A DNA stretch of 64,000 bases, taken from positions 1 through 64,000 of the forward strand of contig DAOUAE010000019.1 in assembly GCA_034433795.1 (NCBI GenBank), in the 5' to 3' direction. Of the stretch, positions 14,690 to 25,199 are shown one piece after another. Source of the DNA: DAOUAE01 sp034433795. Its GTDB lineage: Bacteria; Chloroflexota; UBA6077; FW602-bin22; DAOUAE01. A program made the translations under genes and the position numbers. Below the pieces are notes generated by a model that did not search any database, was not told the DNA's origin, and saw only the letters and a program-made list of their open reading frames with translations. Position 1 is the first letter of the stretch. Every line of letters begins with the position of its first letter.

Positions 14690-15433
14690 GTGCTGGTGGT
14701 CGAGCCGGTCCTTCTCGGCTTTGGGCTGCTGGTCGGGACGCTGGTGGGGCTGACCGGGATGGGCGGAGGGGCGCTGATGGCGCCGCTGCTCATTTTCGCC
14801 GGCTTTCGGCCGCTGGTGGTGGTCGGGACCGACCTGGCCTACTCCACGCTGACCAAACTGGTCGGGGCGGCCCAGCACCTGCGCTACCGGACGGTGGACT
14901 GGCCCACCGTCCGCCGGCTGGCGCTGGGCAGCCTGCCGGGGGCGGTGGTCGGGCTGGTCGGGCTGCGGCTGCTGCCAGGCGGGCAGGTGGACGCGGTCAT
15001 CACCCATCTTCTGGGCGGCGCCCTCATTCTGGTCGCGCTGGTGCTGCTGGGCCAGGTGCTCCTGCCCCACTGGTCCACCTGGGCCCTGCCGCCGGGGCTG
15101 CTCACCCCGGCGGGCTTTCTGGTCGGCCTGCTGGTCAGCCTGACCTCGGTGGGCAGCGGCAGCCTGGTGGTGGCGCTCCTGGCCCTGACGACGCGGCTGC
15201 CAGCCCGGGTGATCGTCGGCACCGACCTGGTCCACGCCTGTCTCCTGGTGGGCGTGGCCGCCCTCGGCCACTGGCAGGCCGGGAGCGTCGACCCGGTCCT
15301 CACCGGGCATCTCCTCCTGGGGGCCATCCCTGGCGTGCTGCTGGGCAGCCGGCTGAGCGTGCGACTGCCGGAACGGGCGCTGCGGCCAACCCTGGCGGTG
15401 ATCCTGCTGGCGACGGGCCTCCGGCTGCTCTGA
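14690..15433 (+). CDS. Sulfite exporter TauE/SafE family permease
   Basis: A 247-residue membrane protein with two related halves and about eight helices. GLTGMGGGALMAPLLIFAGFRPLVVVGTDLAYS (seen in short pieces at residues 20-50) is the family signature, repeated in weaker form as SLTSVGSGSLVVALLAL (about 148-165). The family carries sulfite, sulfonates or other small anions. It precedes a bifunctional sulfate-activating enzyme by 39 bp on the same strand, so sulfate or sulfite transport is likely here. GTG 14690 follows GGAGGTG closely; GTG 14696 is an alternative. Expression is probably controlled at the hairpin just upstream. Confidence 0.88.
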   Translation: MLVVEPVLLGFGLLVGTLVGLTGMGGGALMAPLLIFAGFRPLVVVGTDLAYSTLTKLVGAAQHLRYRTVDWPTVRRLALGSLPGAVVGLVGLRLLPGGQVDAVITHLLGGALILVALVLLGQVLLPHWSTWALPPGLLTPAGFLVGLLVSLTSVGSGSLVVALLALTTRLPARVIVGTDLVHACLLVGVAALGHWQAGSVDPVLTGHLLLGAIPGVLLGSRLSVRLPERALRPTLAVILLATGLRLL

Positions 15434-15472
15434 GACCGGTGGCCCGGGAATCTTGGGAGAGGGAGTAGAAGC

Positions 15473-17182
15473 GTGAACACCCGCGGTGTGACGATCTGGT
15501 TGACCGGGCTTTCGGGGGCGGGCAAGACAACCCTCGCCCACCAGCTGCAGGCGGTCCTGCGGGCGCGGGGCTGTCGGGTGGAGGTGCTGGATGGGGACGT
15601 GATCCGGACCCATCTGAGCAAGGGGCTGGGCTTCAGCCGGGAGGACCGCGACACCAACATCCGCCGCATCGGCTTTGTCTGCGACCTTTTGACCCGCAAC
15701 GGGGTCATCGCCATCGCCGCCGCCATCTCGCCCTACCGCGACACCCGCGCGGAGGTGCGGCGCCAGATCGGCGACTTCATCGAGGTCTACGTCCGCTGTC
15801 CGCTCGAGGTCCTCATCCAGCGCGATGTCAAGGGCCTCTACGCCAAAGCCCTGCGCGGCGAGATCCCGAACTTCACCGGGATCTCCGACCCCTACGAGGA
15901 ACCGCTGGCCCCCGAGGTCATCTGCGACACGGACCGGGAGACCGTCGAGGAGTCGGTGGCCAAGATCGTGGCCACGCTCGAACGGCTGGGCTATCTCCCG
16001 GCGGATGAGGGGCCGGTGCCGGCCCACGGGGGGCGGCTGGTCAACCGCTTCGCGGTGGGCAAGGAGCGCCAGCGGCTGCAGGAGCGGCTGCCGGCTCTCC
16101 CGGTGCTCCGGCTCTCGCCCCGCGCGCTCTCGGACCTGCTGCTTATCGCCAACGGCGGCTTCAGTCCCCTCGAGGGCTTTCTCGTCCGGGAGGACTACGA
16201 GCGGGTGGTCCGGGAGATGCGGCTGGCCAATGGCCTGGTCTGGTCGCTGCCCATCACGCTGCCGGTGCCGCCGGCCCTGGCCGCGACGCTGCGGCCGGGG
16301 GATCTGGTGGCCCTGGCCGGGGAGGCCGGCCCGGTGGGGGTTTTGGAGGTGGCCGACCTCTACCGCTACGACAAGCAGCGCGAGGCCGAGCTGGTCTACC
16401 GCACGACCGACCTGGCCCATCCGGGCGTGCGGGCCCTCTGCCAGCAGGAGGAGGTGCTGGTCGGCGGGCCGGTCTGGGTGCTGGAGCGGCCGCTGCCGCC
16501 GCAGTTCGGGGAGTACGAACTCGACCCGGCCCAGACCCGCCGGCGCTTCCGGGAGCGCGGCTGGCGGCAGGTGGTCGGCTTTCAGACCCGCAATCCGGTC
16601 CACCGGGCCCACGAGTATCTGCAGAAGGTGGCCCTGGAGATCGTCGATGGGCTGCTGCTCCATCCGCTGGTGGGCGAGACCAAGAGCGACGATCTCCCCG
16701 CGGCGGTCCGGATGCGCTGCTACGAGGTGCTGCTGCGCGCCTATTACCCGCCCGACCGGGTGCTCCTGGCGGTCCTGCCGGCGGCCATGCGCTACGCCGG
16801 TCCGCGAGAGGCGGTCTTCCACGCCCTGGTGCGCAAGAACTACGGCTGCACCCACTTCATCGTCGGGCGCGACCACGCCGGGGTCGGGAGTTACTACGGC
16901 ACCTACGACGCCCACCGCATCTTCGAGCAGTTCCGCCCGGACGAGCTGGGAATCACGCCGTTCTTCTTCGAGCACGCCTTCTACTGCCGGCGCTGCGGCG
17001 GGATGGCCTCGACCAAGACCTGCCCGCACGACGCCAGCGAGCACGTGGTCCTGAGCGGCACCAAAGTGCGGGCCATGCTCCAGCGCGGCGAGTCTCCCCC
17101 GCCCGAGTTCACCCGCCCGGAGGTGGCGGCCATCCTGGTCGAGGCCGCCCAGGGGGCTCGCGCCGACGGCCCGGCCGGCTGA
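15473..17182 (+). CDS. Bifunctional adenylyl-sulfate kinase / sulfate adenylyltransferase
   Basis: A 569-residue fusion of APS kinase (about residues 1-180) and ATP sulfurylase (about 190-560). Kinase motifs are GLSGAGKTT (Walker A, 12-20), LDGDVIRTHLSKGLGFSREDRDTN and IPNFTGISDPYEEP. Sulfurylase motifs are QTRNPVHRAHEY (about 370), MRYAGPREAVFHALVRKNYGC in part, and GRDHAGVG (about 464). A CRRCGGM...TCPH cluster near 504-520 is a zinc site seen in some bacterial ATP sulfurylases. The enzyme makes PAPS from sulfate and two ATP for assimilation or sulfation. The N-terminal kinase order matches animal PAPSS and several thermophiles rather than fungi. It is in an operon with the TauE-like permease. 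Confidence 0.95.
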   Translation: MNTRGVTIWLTGLSGAGKTTLAHQLQAVLRARGCRVEVLDGDVIRTHLSKGLGFSREDRDTNIRRIGFVCDLLTRNGVIAIAAAISPYRDTRAEVRRQIGDFIEVYVRCPLEVLIQRDVKGLYAKALRGEIPNFTGISDPYEEPLAPEVICDTDRETVEESVAKIVATLERLGYLPADEGPVPAHGGRLVNRFAVGKERQRLQERLPALPVLRLSPRALSDLLLIANGGFSPLEGFLVREDYERVVREMRLANGLVWSLPITLPVPPALAATLRPGDLVALAGEAGPVGVLEVADLYRYDKQREAELVYRTTDLAHPGVRALCQQEEVLVGGPVWVLERPLPPQFGEYELDPAQTRRRFRERGWRQVVGFQTRNPVHRAHEYLQKVALEIVDGLLLHPLVGETKSDDLPAAVRMRCYEVLLRAYYPPDRVLLAVLPAAMRYAGPREAVFHALVRKNYGCTHFIVGRDHAGVGSYYGTYDAHRIFEQFRPDELGITPFFFEHAFYCRRCGGMASTKTCPHDASEHVVLSGTKVRAMLQRGESPPPEFTRPEVAAILVEAAQGARADGPAG

Positions 17183-17224
17183 CCTTATCCCCCGCCGGCC
17201 CGTTCCCCCGCCCAGGGGCGGGTC

Positions 17225-18529
17225 TTATCGCCGCCAGCCAGACCGGACCGCCCAGAGGAGGAGCAGCCCGACGAAGGGGCCGTACTCGGCCAGCCGGACA
17301 ACCGGCCAGACGCCGGGGCCGAGACGGGCCGGATAGGTGTACTCGGTCAGGACGACCAGCCCGGAGAGAAGCAGCCAGGCCAGGGCCGGCGTCAGGGCCA
17401 GTCCCAGCCGGCCGGGGGCGGGCTGAAGCCCCAGGGCGACGAACGGCAGGACCCAGGTGAGGTACCACGGCTCAACCACCGGGCTGAGGAGCAGGCCCAG
17501 GCCGATGAGGACAAAGGCCCGCCGGATGAGCGCGCGATCCTCACCGCCAGGCCGGATCAGGTAGACCAGGGCCAGTCCGGCGGCCATCAGCAGGGCCAGC
17601 AGCCGGGCGGCGGTCTCGCCGAACAGCCGTCGGAGGAGGAAGGCCAGGCTGTCGTTGAAGACGGCCTCCCGTCCCTCGACCAGAAGATCGTGGAAGAGCA
17701 GGGGCCCGGCGCCGGCGAAGGGGAGGTAGCCGGCCAGGAGCACGAGGAGGAAGAGGCCCAGGCCACGTCCGCCCCAGCGGCGGACGAGGATCGGGCTCAG
17801 GGCCAGCGGCCAGAGCTTGGCCAGGGCGGCCAGGGCCAGGGCCGCCCCGCTCAGGCCGCGCCGGCCCCGGATGGCGGCGCCGAGCGCCAGCAGGAGCGGC
17901 CCCACGACCAGGCCGTCGAAGTGGGCGCTGTGGGCGAACTGGAGAACGGGAAGCGGACTCCAGGCGTAGACCACCGCCCGCTCCAGCCGCTCCCCCAGGG
18001 CGCGCAGCAGCGCGAGCAGGGCCCCGATGGCGAGGAGGTCGAAGAGGACGGCGGCCACCTGCATCGCCTTGACGCTCGCCGGGGCCACGGCGACGACGGC
18101 GGCGAAGGCCAGTTGCAGGAGCGGGGGGTAGGCGGTGTGGAGGTCTTTGGCGCTGATGGCGACCCAGAGGGCGTCACGCAGGTGGGCGACCGCGGGGTCG
18201 CTGGGCGGATAGAGGTACGGATTGATCCCGGCCACGGTCAGCCGGCCGTCCCAGAGATAGCGGTAGACGTCGTCGGAGAGGCCCGGCCAGGAGAAGAGCA
18301 TCAGCACCCGCAGCCCCAGGGCCACCGCCAGCACCAGCGGCAGCCGCCCGCCGGCCGTGCGCAGGGCGTAACGACAGGCGGCCAGGTGGACGGGAAGGGC
18401 CAGGAAAAAGCCCTCGAGGATGGCGCCGGTGGCCACCGCCAGCCCCTGCACGGCCAGGAGCAGGCCGCCGGTCACGGTCAGACCCCAGTCCGGCGGGAGG
18501 GGGGCGCGCGGCGGTCGGGGCGGGAACAT
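17225..18529 (-). CDS. Polytopic GT-C mannosyltransferase-like membrane protein
   Basis: A 434-residue integral membrane protein with about ten helices. The loop GLSDDVYRYLWDGRLTVAGINPYLYP is a known signature of GT87/PIG-M-like GT-C transferases; its paired Asp are the likely catalytic residues (about residue 80-105). HTAYPPLLQL and LAKLWPLALSPIL later in the chain also fit this group. It probably uses a polyprenyl-phosphate sugar to extend a lipid-linked or surface glycan. ATG 18529 is chosen; the longer upstream reading frame is low-complexity antisense. It is divergent from the YfhO-like gene. Confidence 0.82.
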   Translation of the reverse strand: MFPPRPPRAPLPPDWGLTVTGGLLLAVQGLAVATGAILEGFFLALPVHLAACRYALRTAGGRLPLVLAVALGLRVLMLFSWPGLSDDVYRYLWDGRLTVAGINPYLYPPSDPAVAHLRDALWVAISAKDLHTAYPPLLQLAFAAVVAVAPASVKAMQVAAVLFDLLAIGALLALLRALGERLERAVVYAWSPLPVLQFAHSAHFDGLVVGPLLLALGAAIRGRRGLSGAALALAALAKLWPLALSPILVRRWGGRGLGLFLLVLLAGYLPFAGAGPLLFHDLLVEGREAVFNDSLAFLLRRLFGETAARLLALLMAAGLALVYLIRPGGEDRALIRRAFVLIGLGLLLSPVVEPWYLTWVLPFVALGLQPAPGRLGLALTPALAWLLLSGLVVLTEYTYPARLGPGVWPVVRLAEYGPFVGLLLLWAVRSGWRR

Positions 18530-18619
18530 GCGGGGCGCTCCCGTGCGTGCTGAGGGTATTGTAGCCGGCGCCGCCCGCGCCGGCCAGCGGCCGGCAGGGG
18601 ACCCTCTCCTGTCAAGAAC

Positions 18620-18649
18620 TTGTAAAGCTGGCACCGCCCCTGCTATGAT
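18620..18649 (+). promoter_or_regulatory. Sigma70-like promoter for the YfhO-like gene
   Basis: TTGTAA (18620-18625), 18-bp spacer, TATGAT (18644-18649). This excludes all upstream in-frame starts of the following gene. Confidence 0.75.
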
Positions 18650-18680
18650 CCAGGCCCCATCCTGTCGCGTCGGAGTGAGG

Positions 18681-21602
18681 GTGGTGCGTTCGCGGGCGCT
18701 GGACTGGGGCTGGCTGGTGGTCCGTCTCCTGGGGCGGTGGCCGCTCCTGCTCTTCGTGGGGGGCTCAGGTCTCTTCTTCGGGGGGCTTCTGGTCCTGGGC
18801 CTCACCCCCTATGAGGACGATATCGAGAACTACCACTACCCGGTGCTGGTGCTGCTGCTCCAGGCGCTGCGGCAGGGGCAGCTGCCCCTCTGGACGCCGG
18901 CCATGTTCGTCGGCTTCCCCTTCCTGGCCGACGGCAGCGCCGGGACCTTCTACCCCCTGAACTGGCTGGCGCTGCTGGTCCCGGCGGATCGGGCGGTGGT
19001 CTGGCTGCTCTGGCTGCGGACTCTCCTGAGCGGGCTCTTTTTCTTCCTCTTTCTGCGGGCGGTCGGGCGGAGCCCGGCGGCGGCCACGTTCGGGGCGTTT
19101 GTGTACGCCTTCTCTGGCTACAGCGTCGGCCACTGGATCCATTTCAGCATCGGCCACAGCGCCCTGACCCTGCCGCTGGCCCTGTGGGCGATCGAGCGGG
19201 CGTGCCAGACCCGGGGCCGGGCGGCCGGGCGCTGGCTGGTGGTGGCCGGGCTGGCCCATGGTCTCCAGTGGCTGGGGCTCCATCCACAGGTGGCGCTCAT
19301 CAGCGCCGTCGGTCTGCTGGCCTACGGGGTCTTTCGGGGGCTGGAGGCGTCGTCGGGCCTCTCCTGGCCGCAGCGGGGGCTGCGGCTGGGCAGGGGGATG
19401 GGGCTGGTCGGGCTTATCGCCGCCGGGCTGGCGGCGGCCCAGCTCGTCCCGATGGCGGAACTGGGACGTCTCTCCGAGCGGGGCCAGGGGGTCTCCTACG
19501 CCTTCGCCACCTCCCATGCCCTGCCACCGCACAACCTGCTGACCGCTCTCTGGCCGTTTCTCTTCGTCGCCCCCGGCGGCTTCGATTGGGGACTGACCAC
19601 GCGCTGGGAGACGGCCTTCTACGTCGGCCAGGTGCCGCTCGGGCTGGCGCTCGTGGCCGTGGTGGTCCGGCGCGACCGCTGGGTGCTCTTCTGGGGGACC
19701 ATGGCGCTGGTCAGCCTGTGGGTGGCGCTGGGCAGTTACGCTCCCCTGAACCTGCACTATCTGGTCTACAGCCTCCCGCCCTTCGCCCCCTTCCGGGTCC
19801 CGGCCCGTTTCCTCCAGCTCACCGACCTGGCCCTGGCCGTCCTGGCGGCCACCGGCTTCGATCTGCTCCGACGGGCGCCGGCCGTCAGCCTCCGGGCCGG
19901 CATCTGGACCTTCGCCGCGCCGGTCCTGCTGCTGATCCTGCTGGGCTGGGCCACGGTGGCGCTGGTCACGCTGGCCCCGGCGATGGCCCAGAGCCTTCTC
20001 GACACCCTCTACGGCCACTGGCCGCATGCCAACCCCTGGCACGCCGACCGTCTCTGGCCGGCCCTGCAGCAGACCCTCTCGCCCCAGAACCGGCGCTGGC
20101 TGCTCTGGAGCGGTCTGGCGCTGCTGAGCGCGGTCCTGCTCCTGGCCGCCCACCGCCGACCGCAGTGGCCGTTCTGGCCCCTCGTTCTCGCGGGTCTGGC
20201 GGTCCTCGATCTCCTGCTCTTCGCCCGCGCCTTCTGGCACCTGGTCCCCACGACCTATCTCAGCCAGCCGGCCGATCCCCTGGCCCGGTACCTTCTCGAC
20301 CACGCCACCGGCCAGCGGGTCTGGAATCTGCCGGGTGTGCCGACCCGGCCCAACCGTCTGCTCGCCTGGGGGATTCGGGAGGTTGAGGCCTACGGTCCCC
20401 TCCGGCCCCAGCGCTTCGTCGCCTACAGTGTGACCGCTCAGCGCGGCGAGAGCCGGCTGCTGGATCTCCTGGGAGTGCGCTGGGTGGTGGCTCCGCTGCC
20501 CGAGCGGGCCCCGGCCCACACGGCCGGCGTCTTCTTCGACCCCCACCGGGCCGAGGTGGTGGTGGGCCGGCGCTGGGACCTGCCCCCGCCGCTCTACCAG
20601 CTGGCCGAGCCGGTGCCGGTCCAGCGGGTGCGGCTGGTCGGGGCGCTCGCCTACGCCGCCCACCTCGCCCAGGGCACGACCGTGGCCGAGGTCGTGCTGC
20701 GCCGCCCGGAGGGCCAGACCACGGTCCTGCCGCTCCAGGCGGGCGTCCACCTGGCCGAGTGGGCGGCCGAACGACCTGATGTCTGGCCGAGCCTGCGCCA
20801 TGCGCTGCCGACCGTGGTCTGGCGCGAGCCGGTTTTCGACCCGCACGGCTGGCGCTTCGACCGTCTGCTCTTCTTCGGCGAGGTGACGCTCCCCGAGCCG
20901 TGGCCGGTGGCCCAGGTGAGCCTCCACCTGGTCGAGCCGTCGGTGGTGGTCGAGGTCTACGGCCTGAGTCTGGTCACCCCGGCGGGGACGGTTCGTCCCC
21001 TCGACCGTTTCGACCACGGTCGGTTCCGCGAGCGTCTGCGCACGGCGGCCGGCCGGGTGCTGGAGAACCAGCAGGCCCTTCCCCGCGTGTTCCTGGTCGG
21101 GGCGGCCCGCCGGCTGCCGCCGGACCAGGCGGGCCTTGATCGGCTGGCCCGCGAGCTCGCCGACCCCCTGAGCGTCGCCTATCTGGAGGAGCCGGTGGAC
21201 CTGCCGGCCCAGCCGGCCGGCCCGGCCGGCACCGCCCGGCTGGTGGCCGAGACCCCGACCGGTCTCGTGATCGCGGTCGCGGCCAGCCGCCCGGCGCTTC
21301 TCGTCGTCACCGATCTCGACTATCCGGGCTGGCAGGCGACGGTCGACGGCCTGCCGGCGCCCATCTATCGGGCCAATTATCTTTTCCGGGCGGTCCCGGT
21401 CCCACCGGGCGCCCACACCGTGGTCATGCGCTTCGACCCGTTGAGCGTGCGGGTCGGGCTGGCCGCCAGTCTCCTGACACTCCTGGGCGCGCTCGTCCTG
21501 CTCAGGGCCTGGCGGCCCCGGCGGGTCTCAGCGGGTGTAGCAGGCGACAATGTACCAGGCGAACGGCCGGAGCCAGGGCAGACGGAGAAGGTGCCGGTCT
21601 AG
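18681..21602 (+). CDS. YfhO family large membrane protein
   Basis: A 973-residue membrane protein of the YfhO family (GT-C-like). Near the N-terminus, EDDIENYHYPVLVLLLQALR and GQLPLWTPAMFVGFPFLADGSAGTFYP (in pieces, about residues 45-95) match the first loop. About twelve membrane helices follow to roughly residue 500. The long C-terminal half is extracytoplasmic and ends with LVVTDLDYPGWQATVDG and a last membrane helix, as is usual for YfhO. Bacillus YfhO modifies lipoteichoic acid with sugar. Starts at GTG 18675, 18681 or 18684 fit the GGAGTGAGG site; 18681 is listed. The 3' end overlaps the convergent methyltransferase by 75 bp. Confidence 0.87.
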   Translation: MVRSRALDWGWLVVRLLGRWPLLLFVGGSGLFFGGLLVLGLTPYEDDIENYHYPVLVLLLQALRQGQLPLWTPAMFVGFPFLADGSAGTFYPLNWLALLVPADRAVVWLLWLRTLLSGLFFFLFLRAVGRSPAAATFGAFVYAFSGYSVGHWIHFSIGHSALTLPLALWAIERACQTRGRAAGRWLVVAGLAHGLQWLGLHPQVALISAVGLLAYGVFRGLEASSGLSWPQRGLRLGRGMGLVGLIAAGLAAAQLVPMAELGRLSERGQGVSYAFATSHALPPHNLLTALWPFLFVAPGGFDWGLTTRWETAFYVGQVPLGLALVAVVVRRDRWVLFWGTMALVSLWVALGSYAPLNLHYLVYSLPPFAPFRVPARFLQLTDLALAVLAATGFDLLRRAPAVSLRAGIWTFAAPVLLLILLGWATVALVTLAPAMAQSLLDTLYGHWPHANPWHADRLWPALQQTLSPQNRRWLLWSGLALLSAVLLLAAHRRPQWPFWPLVLAGLAVLDLLLFARAFWHLVPTTYLSQPADPLARYLLDHATGQRVWNLPGVPTRPNRLLAWGIREVEAYGPLRPQRFVAYSVTAQRGESRLLDLLGVRWVVAPLPERAPAHTAGVFFDPHRAEVVVGRRWDLPPPLYQLAEPVPVQRVRLVGALAYAAHLAQGTTVAEVVLRRPEGQTTVLPLQAGVHLAEWAAERPDVWPSLRHALPTVVWREPVFDPHGWRFDRLLFFGEVTLPEPWPVAQVSLHLVEPSVVVEVYGLSLVTPAGTVRPLDRFDHGRFRERLRTAAGRVLENQQALPRVFLVGAARRLPPDQAGLDRLARELADPLSVAYLEEPVDLPAQPAGPAGTARLVAETPTGLVIAVAASRPALLVVTDLDYPGWQATVDGLPAPIYRANYLFRAVPVPPGAHTVVMRFDPLSVRVGLAASLLTLLGALVLLRAWRPRRVSAGVAGDNVPGERPEPGQTEKVPV

Positions 21603-22262
21603 CGCCTGGAGCGGGGGACGGACCAGGCGGTCCAGGGGCGTCCGCCGCAGGGGCAGGGCCAGGACGGCGGTCAGATAGAAGGGCTGCAGCCGGCTCTCCC
21701 GAAAGGCCCGGCGCAGGCGCTCGAAATCACCCCAGCGCAGATAGCGCGGCCGGGAGCTCCGGCAGCGCGAGAGGGTGGCCCGGTAGAGGGCCACCGCCGG
21801 ATGGTCGCGCAGCGGCTCGATGAAAAGAGCGCGGCCGCCGGGGCGGAGCACGCGGGCACACTCGTGGACCACCCGTGGCCAGTCGGCGTGGACCAGCGTG
21901 TTCTGGACATAGGTGAGGTCGAAACTGGCGTCCGGGAAGCCCAGCCGTTCGCCGTTCATCCGCACCAGGTGGACGCGGTCGCCCACCCCGGCCGCCGCGC
22001 AGCGCGCGGCCACGATCTCGAGACTCCGCTGCGAGAGGTCGATGGCCCAGACCTCGGCCCCCCGCTGGGCCAGACGGAGGGTGTCGTGGCCCAGCCCCGG
22101 GCCGATCTCCAGCACCCGGCGGCCGGCCAGCGGGCCGAGCAGCTGGTCGACATAAGCGAAGAGATCCGCCTGGAAGGCGCGGTAGTCGTGGGCGGCCAGC
22201 GCCGCCGGGTCGGCTCCGCTCCAGAACCGGTCGTAGTAGGCGCCGATGTCGGGCTGGTCCAT
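21528..22262 (-). CDS. Class I SAM-dependent methyltransferase
   Basis: A 244-residue methyltransferase. Motif I is VLEIGPGLGHDTLRLA (about residue 49-64), followed by AIDLSQRSLEI, FDLTYVQNTLVHADWP and LRPGGRALFIEP, all standard for Methyltransf_11-type enzymes. The C-terminal third is hydrophobic and basic (FYLTAVLALPLRR), perhaps for membrane or lipid contact. It is the last gene of the minus-strand run that includes cysS and rlmB, 18 bp after another methyltransferase. Substrate unknown. Confidence 0.88.
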   Translation of the reverse strand: MDQPDIGAYYDRFWSGADPAALAAHDYRAFQADLFAYVDQLLGPLAGRRVLEIGPGLGHDTLRLAQRGAEVWAIDLSQRSLEIVAARCAAAGVGDRVHLVRMNGERLGFPDASFDLTYVQNTLVHADWPRVVHECARVLRPGGRALFIEPLRDHPAVALYRATLSRCRSSRPRYLRWGDFERLRRAFRESRLQPFYLTAVLALPLRRTPLDRLVRPPLQALDRHLLRLPWLRPFAWYIVACYTR

Positions 22263-22280
22263 AGGCTGACCATCACCCCC

Positions 22281-23027
22281 TCAACCAGAGCCGGTGGGCT
22301 CTTTGCGGGCCAGACAGAAGATCGAACTCCCCACCGGCAGGTTCAGCCAGCGCAGACAGCGGACCTCCTGGGTGAAGATGACAGTGAGCAGGCGGTTGAG
22401 CCACGCCGGCAGTGGGGTCAGGTTCGACTGATAGAGGCTGCGCGGACGGAAGAGGCGCTTGCCGATAATCGCCCCGGCCACCAGCGGCAGGAGGACGGCG
22501 TTGACGTACGTCGCCTTGCAGACCCTGAAGCCGGCGGAGCGCAGGCGGGCGAGGAGCGGCCCCCGACGATAGCGCCGGCGGTGGCCGGAGACGAAGTCCT
22601 CGCCGCTCCAGAGAAACTCGTAGGCCGGGACGAAGAGCACGAGGTGGCCGCCGGGACGCAGGACCCGCCACCATTCGCCCAGGGCGGCCAGATCGTCGTC
22701 GAGGTGCTCCAGAATATCGAGGGCGGTGACGATGTCGAAGCTCCCATCGGCGAAGGGGAGCGCCTCGGCCCGCCCCCGGACCAGACGGTTCAGCTGGCGG
22801 GCGCGGCAGAAGGCCAGGGCCTCGTCGGCCAGGTCGAGGCCGACGGCCTCGGTCAGCGCGCCCAGCTGGGCGAGCAGGTAGCCGGTGCCGCAGCCGATGT
22901 CGAGGAGGCGCGGCCGGCCCGGACCGGCCAGGGCGGCCACGGTGGTCAGGACCAGCTGCCGCCGCCCCACAAACCACCAGTACTCTTCTTCGAAAGCGAA
23001 GTTCCGGGCGTATTCGGCGGGCTGCAT
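22281..23027 (-). CDS. Class I SAM-dependent methyltransferase, glycan/quinone-type
   Basis: A 248-residue methyltransferase with LLDIGCGTGYLLAQL (motif I, about residue 41-55), AEALPFADGSFDIVTALDILEHLDDD and LRPGGHLVLFVPAYEFLWSGED. The N-terminal EEEYWWFVGRR pattern and the SGHRRRYRRGPLLARLRSAGF segment are typical of methyltransferases found in surface polysaccharide clusters. It follows rlmB by 3 bp and is probably co-transcribed. The second half has a hydrophobic stretch (NAVLLPLVAGAIIG). Substrate not known. Confidence 0.88.
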   Translation of the reverse strand: MQPAEYARNFAFEEEYWWFVGRRQLVLTTVAALAGPGRPRLLDIGCGTGYLLAQLGALTEAVGLDLADEALAFCRARQLNRLVRGRAEALPFADGSFDIVTALDILEHLDDDLAALGEWWRVLRPGGHLVLFVPAYEFLWSGEDFVSGHRRRYRRGPLLARLRSAGFRVCKATYVNAVLLPLVAGAIIGKRLFRPRSLYQSNLTPLPAWLNRLLTVIFTQEVRCLRWLNLPVGSSIFCLARKEPTGSG

Positions 23028-23030
23028 CGC

Positions 23031-23789
23031 TCAGCCCTCGGGCGGGACGAGCCCGCGCCGGACACGCTCCCGCCAGATATGATACAGCATCAGCGATCCG
23101 GCGACGGCGGCGTTGAGTGAGGAGACGTGGCCGCGCATCGGCAGGCGGACCAGCAGGTCGCAGGTCTCGCGGACCAGACGGCTCAGCCCGGTCCCCTCGC
23201 TGCCGACGACCACCGCCAGAGGCAGCCCGACGTCCACCGTCTCGTAACTCTGGGGGGCGCTCCCCTCCAGGCCCACGGTCCACAGGCCCCGGGTCTTCAG
23301 CTCCTCCAGCGTTTGCACCAGATTGGTGACCAGGGCCACGCTCAGGTACAGGACTGCCCCGGCCGAGGCCTTGACCACCGCCGGGGTGACCCCAACGCTC
23401 CGGTGGCGTGGCAGAATGACCCCGTGGACCCCGACCGCGTCGGCGGTGCGCAGGAGGGTGCCGAAGTTCTGCGGGTCCTGCAGGTGGTCGAGGACCAGGA
23501 CCAGGCCCGGTTCGGGGCTGGCCTGGAGGCGGCGGAAGATCGCCTCGAGCGGGGCGTAGGCGAAGGGTGGGACCTCGGCCACCACCCCCTGGTGATTGGC
23601 CCCGCCGGTCAGCCGGTCCAGCAGGCGCCGGTCGACGTATTCGATAGGGAGGCCACGCTCCTGGGCCAGCTGGATGATCGCGGCGATGGGCCCCCGAGGG
23701 CGGACGCCGGCGGCCAGGCGCAGCCGCTGGATGGCGAGCCCGGCCCGCAGGGCCTCCAGGACGCTCTGCCGGCCATAGATCAGGTCCAT
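23031..23789 (-). CDS. rlmB: 23S rRNA (guanosine-2'-O)-methyltransferase RlmB, TrmH/SpoU family
   Basis: A 252-residue SPOUT methyltransferase. It begins MDLIYGRQSVLEALRAG, the substrate-binding L30e-like domain. The catalytic domain has VLDHLQDPQNFGTLLRTADAVGVHGVI (in pieces, about residue 98-125), VVGSEGTGLSRLVRE (motif 2, about 193) and SLNAAVAGSLMLYHIWRE (motif 3, about 225). It methylates ribose at G2251-type sites of the 23S rRNA P loop. Its position directly after cysS matches the Bacillus order, supporting rlmB over other TrmH paralogues. Confidence 0.92.
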   Translation of the reverse strand: MDLIYGRQSVLEALRAGLAIQRLRLAAGVRPRGPIAAIIQLAQERGLPIEYVDRRLLDRLTGGANHQGVVAEVPPFAYAPLEAIFRRLQASPEPGLVLVLDHLQDPQNFGTLLRTADAVGVHGVILPRHRSVGVTPAVVKASAGAVLYLSVALVTNLVQTLEELKTRGLWTVGLEGSAPQSYETVDVGLPLAVVVGSEGTGLSRLVRETCDLLVRLPMRGHVSSLNAAVAGSLMLYHIWRERVRRGLVPPEG

Positions 23790-23801
23790 CGTCGTTCGGT
23801 G

Positions 23802-25195
<1,394 letters not shown>

Positions 25196-25199
<4 letters not shown>

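Noticed and set aside
18765..21416. An 883-codon minus-strand frame inside the YfhO-like gene
   Set aside because: Composition is Gln/Arg/Pro/Gly-rich with no domain, typical of antisense frames in GC-rich genes.
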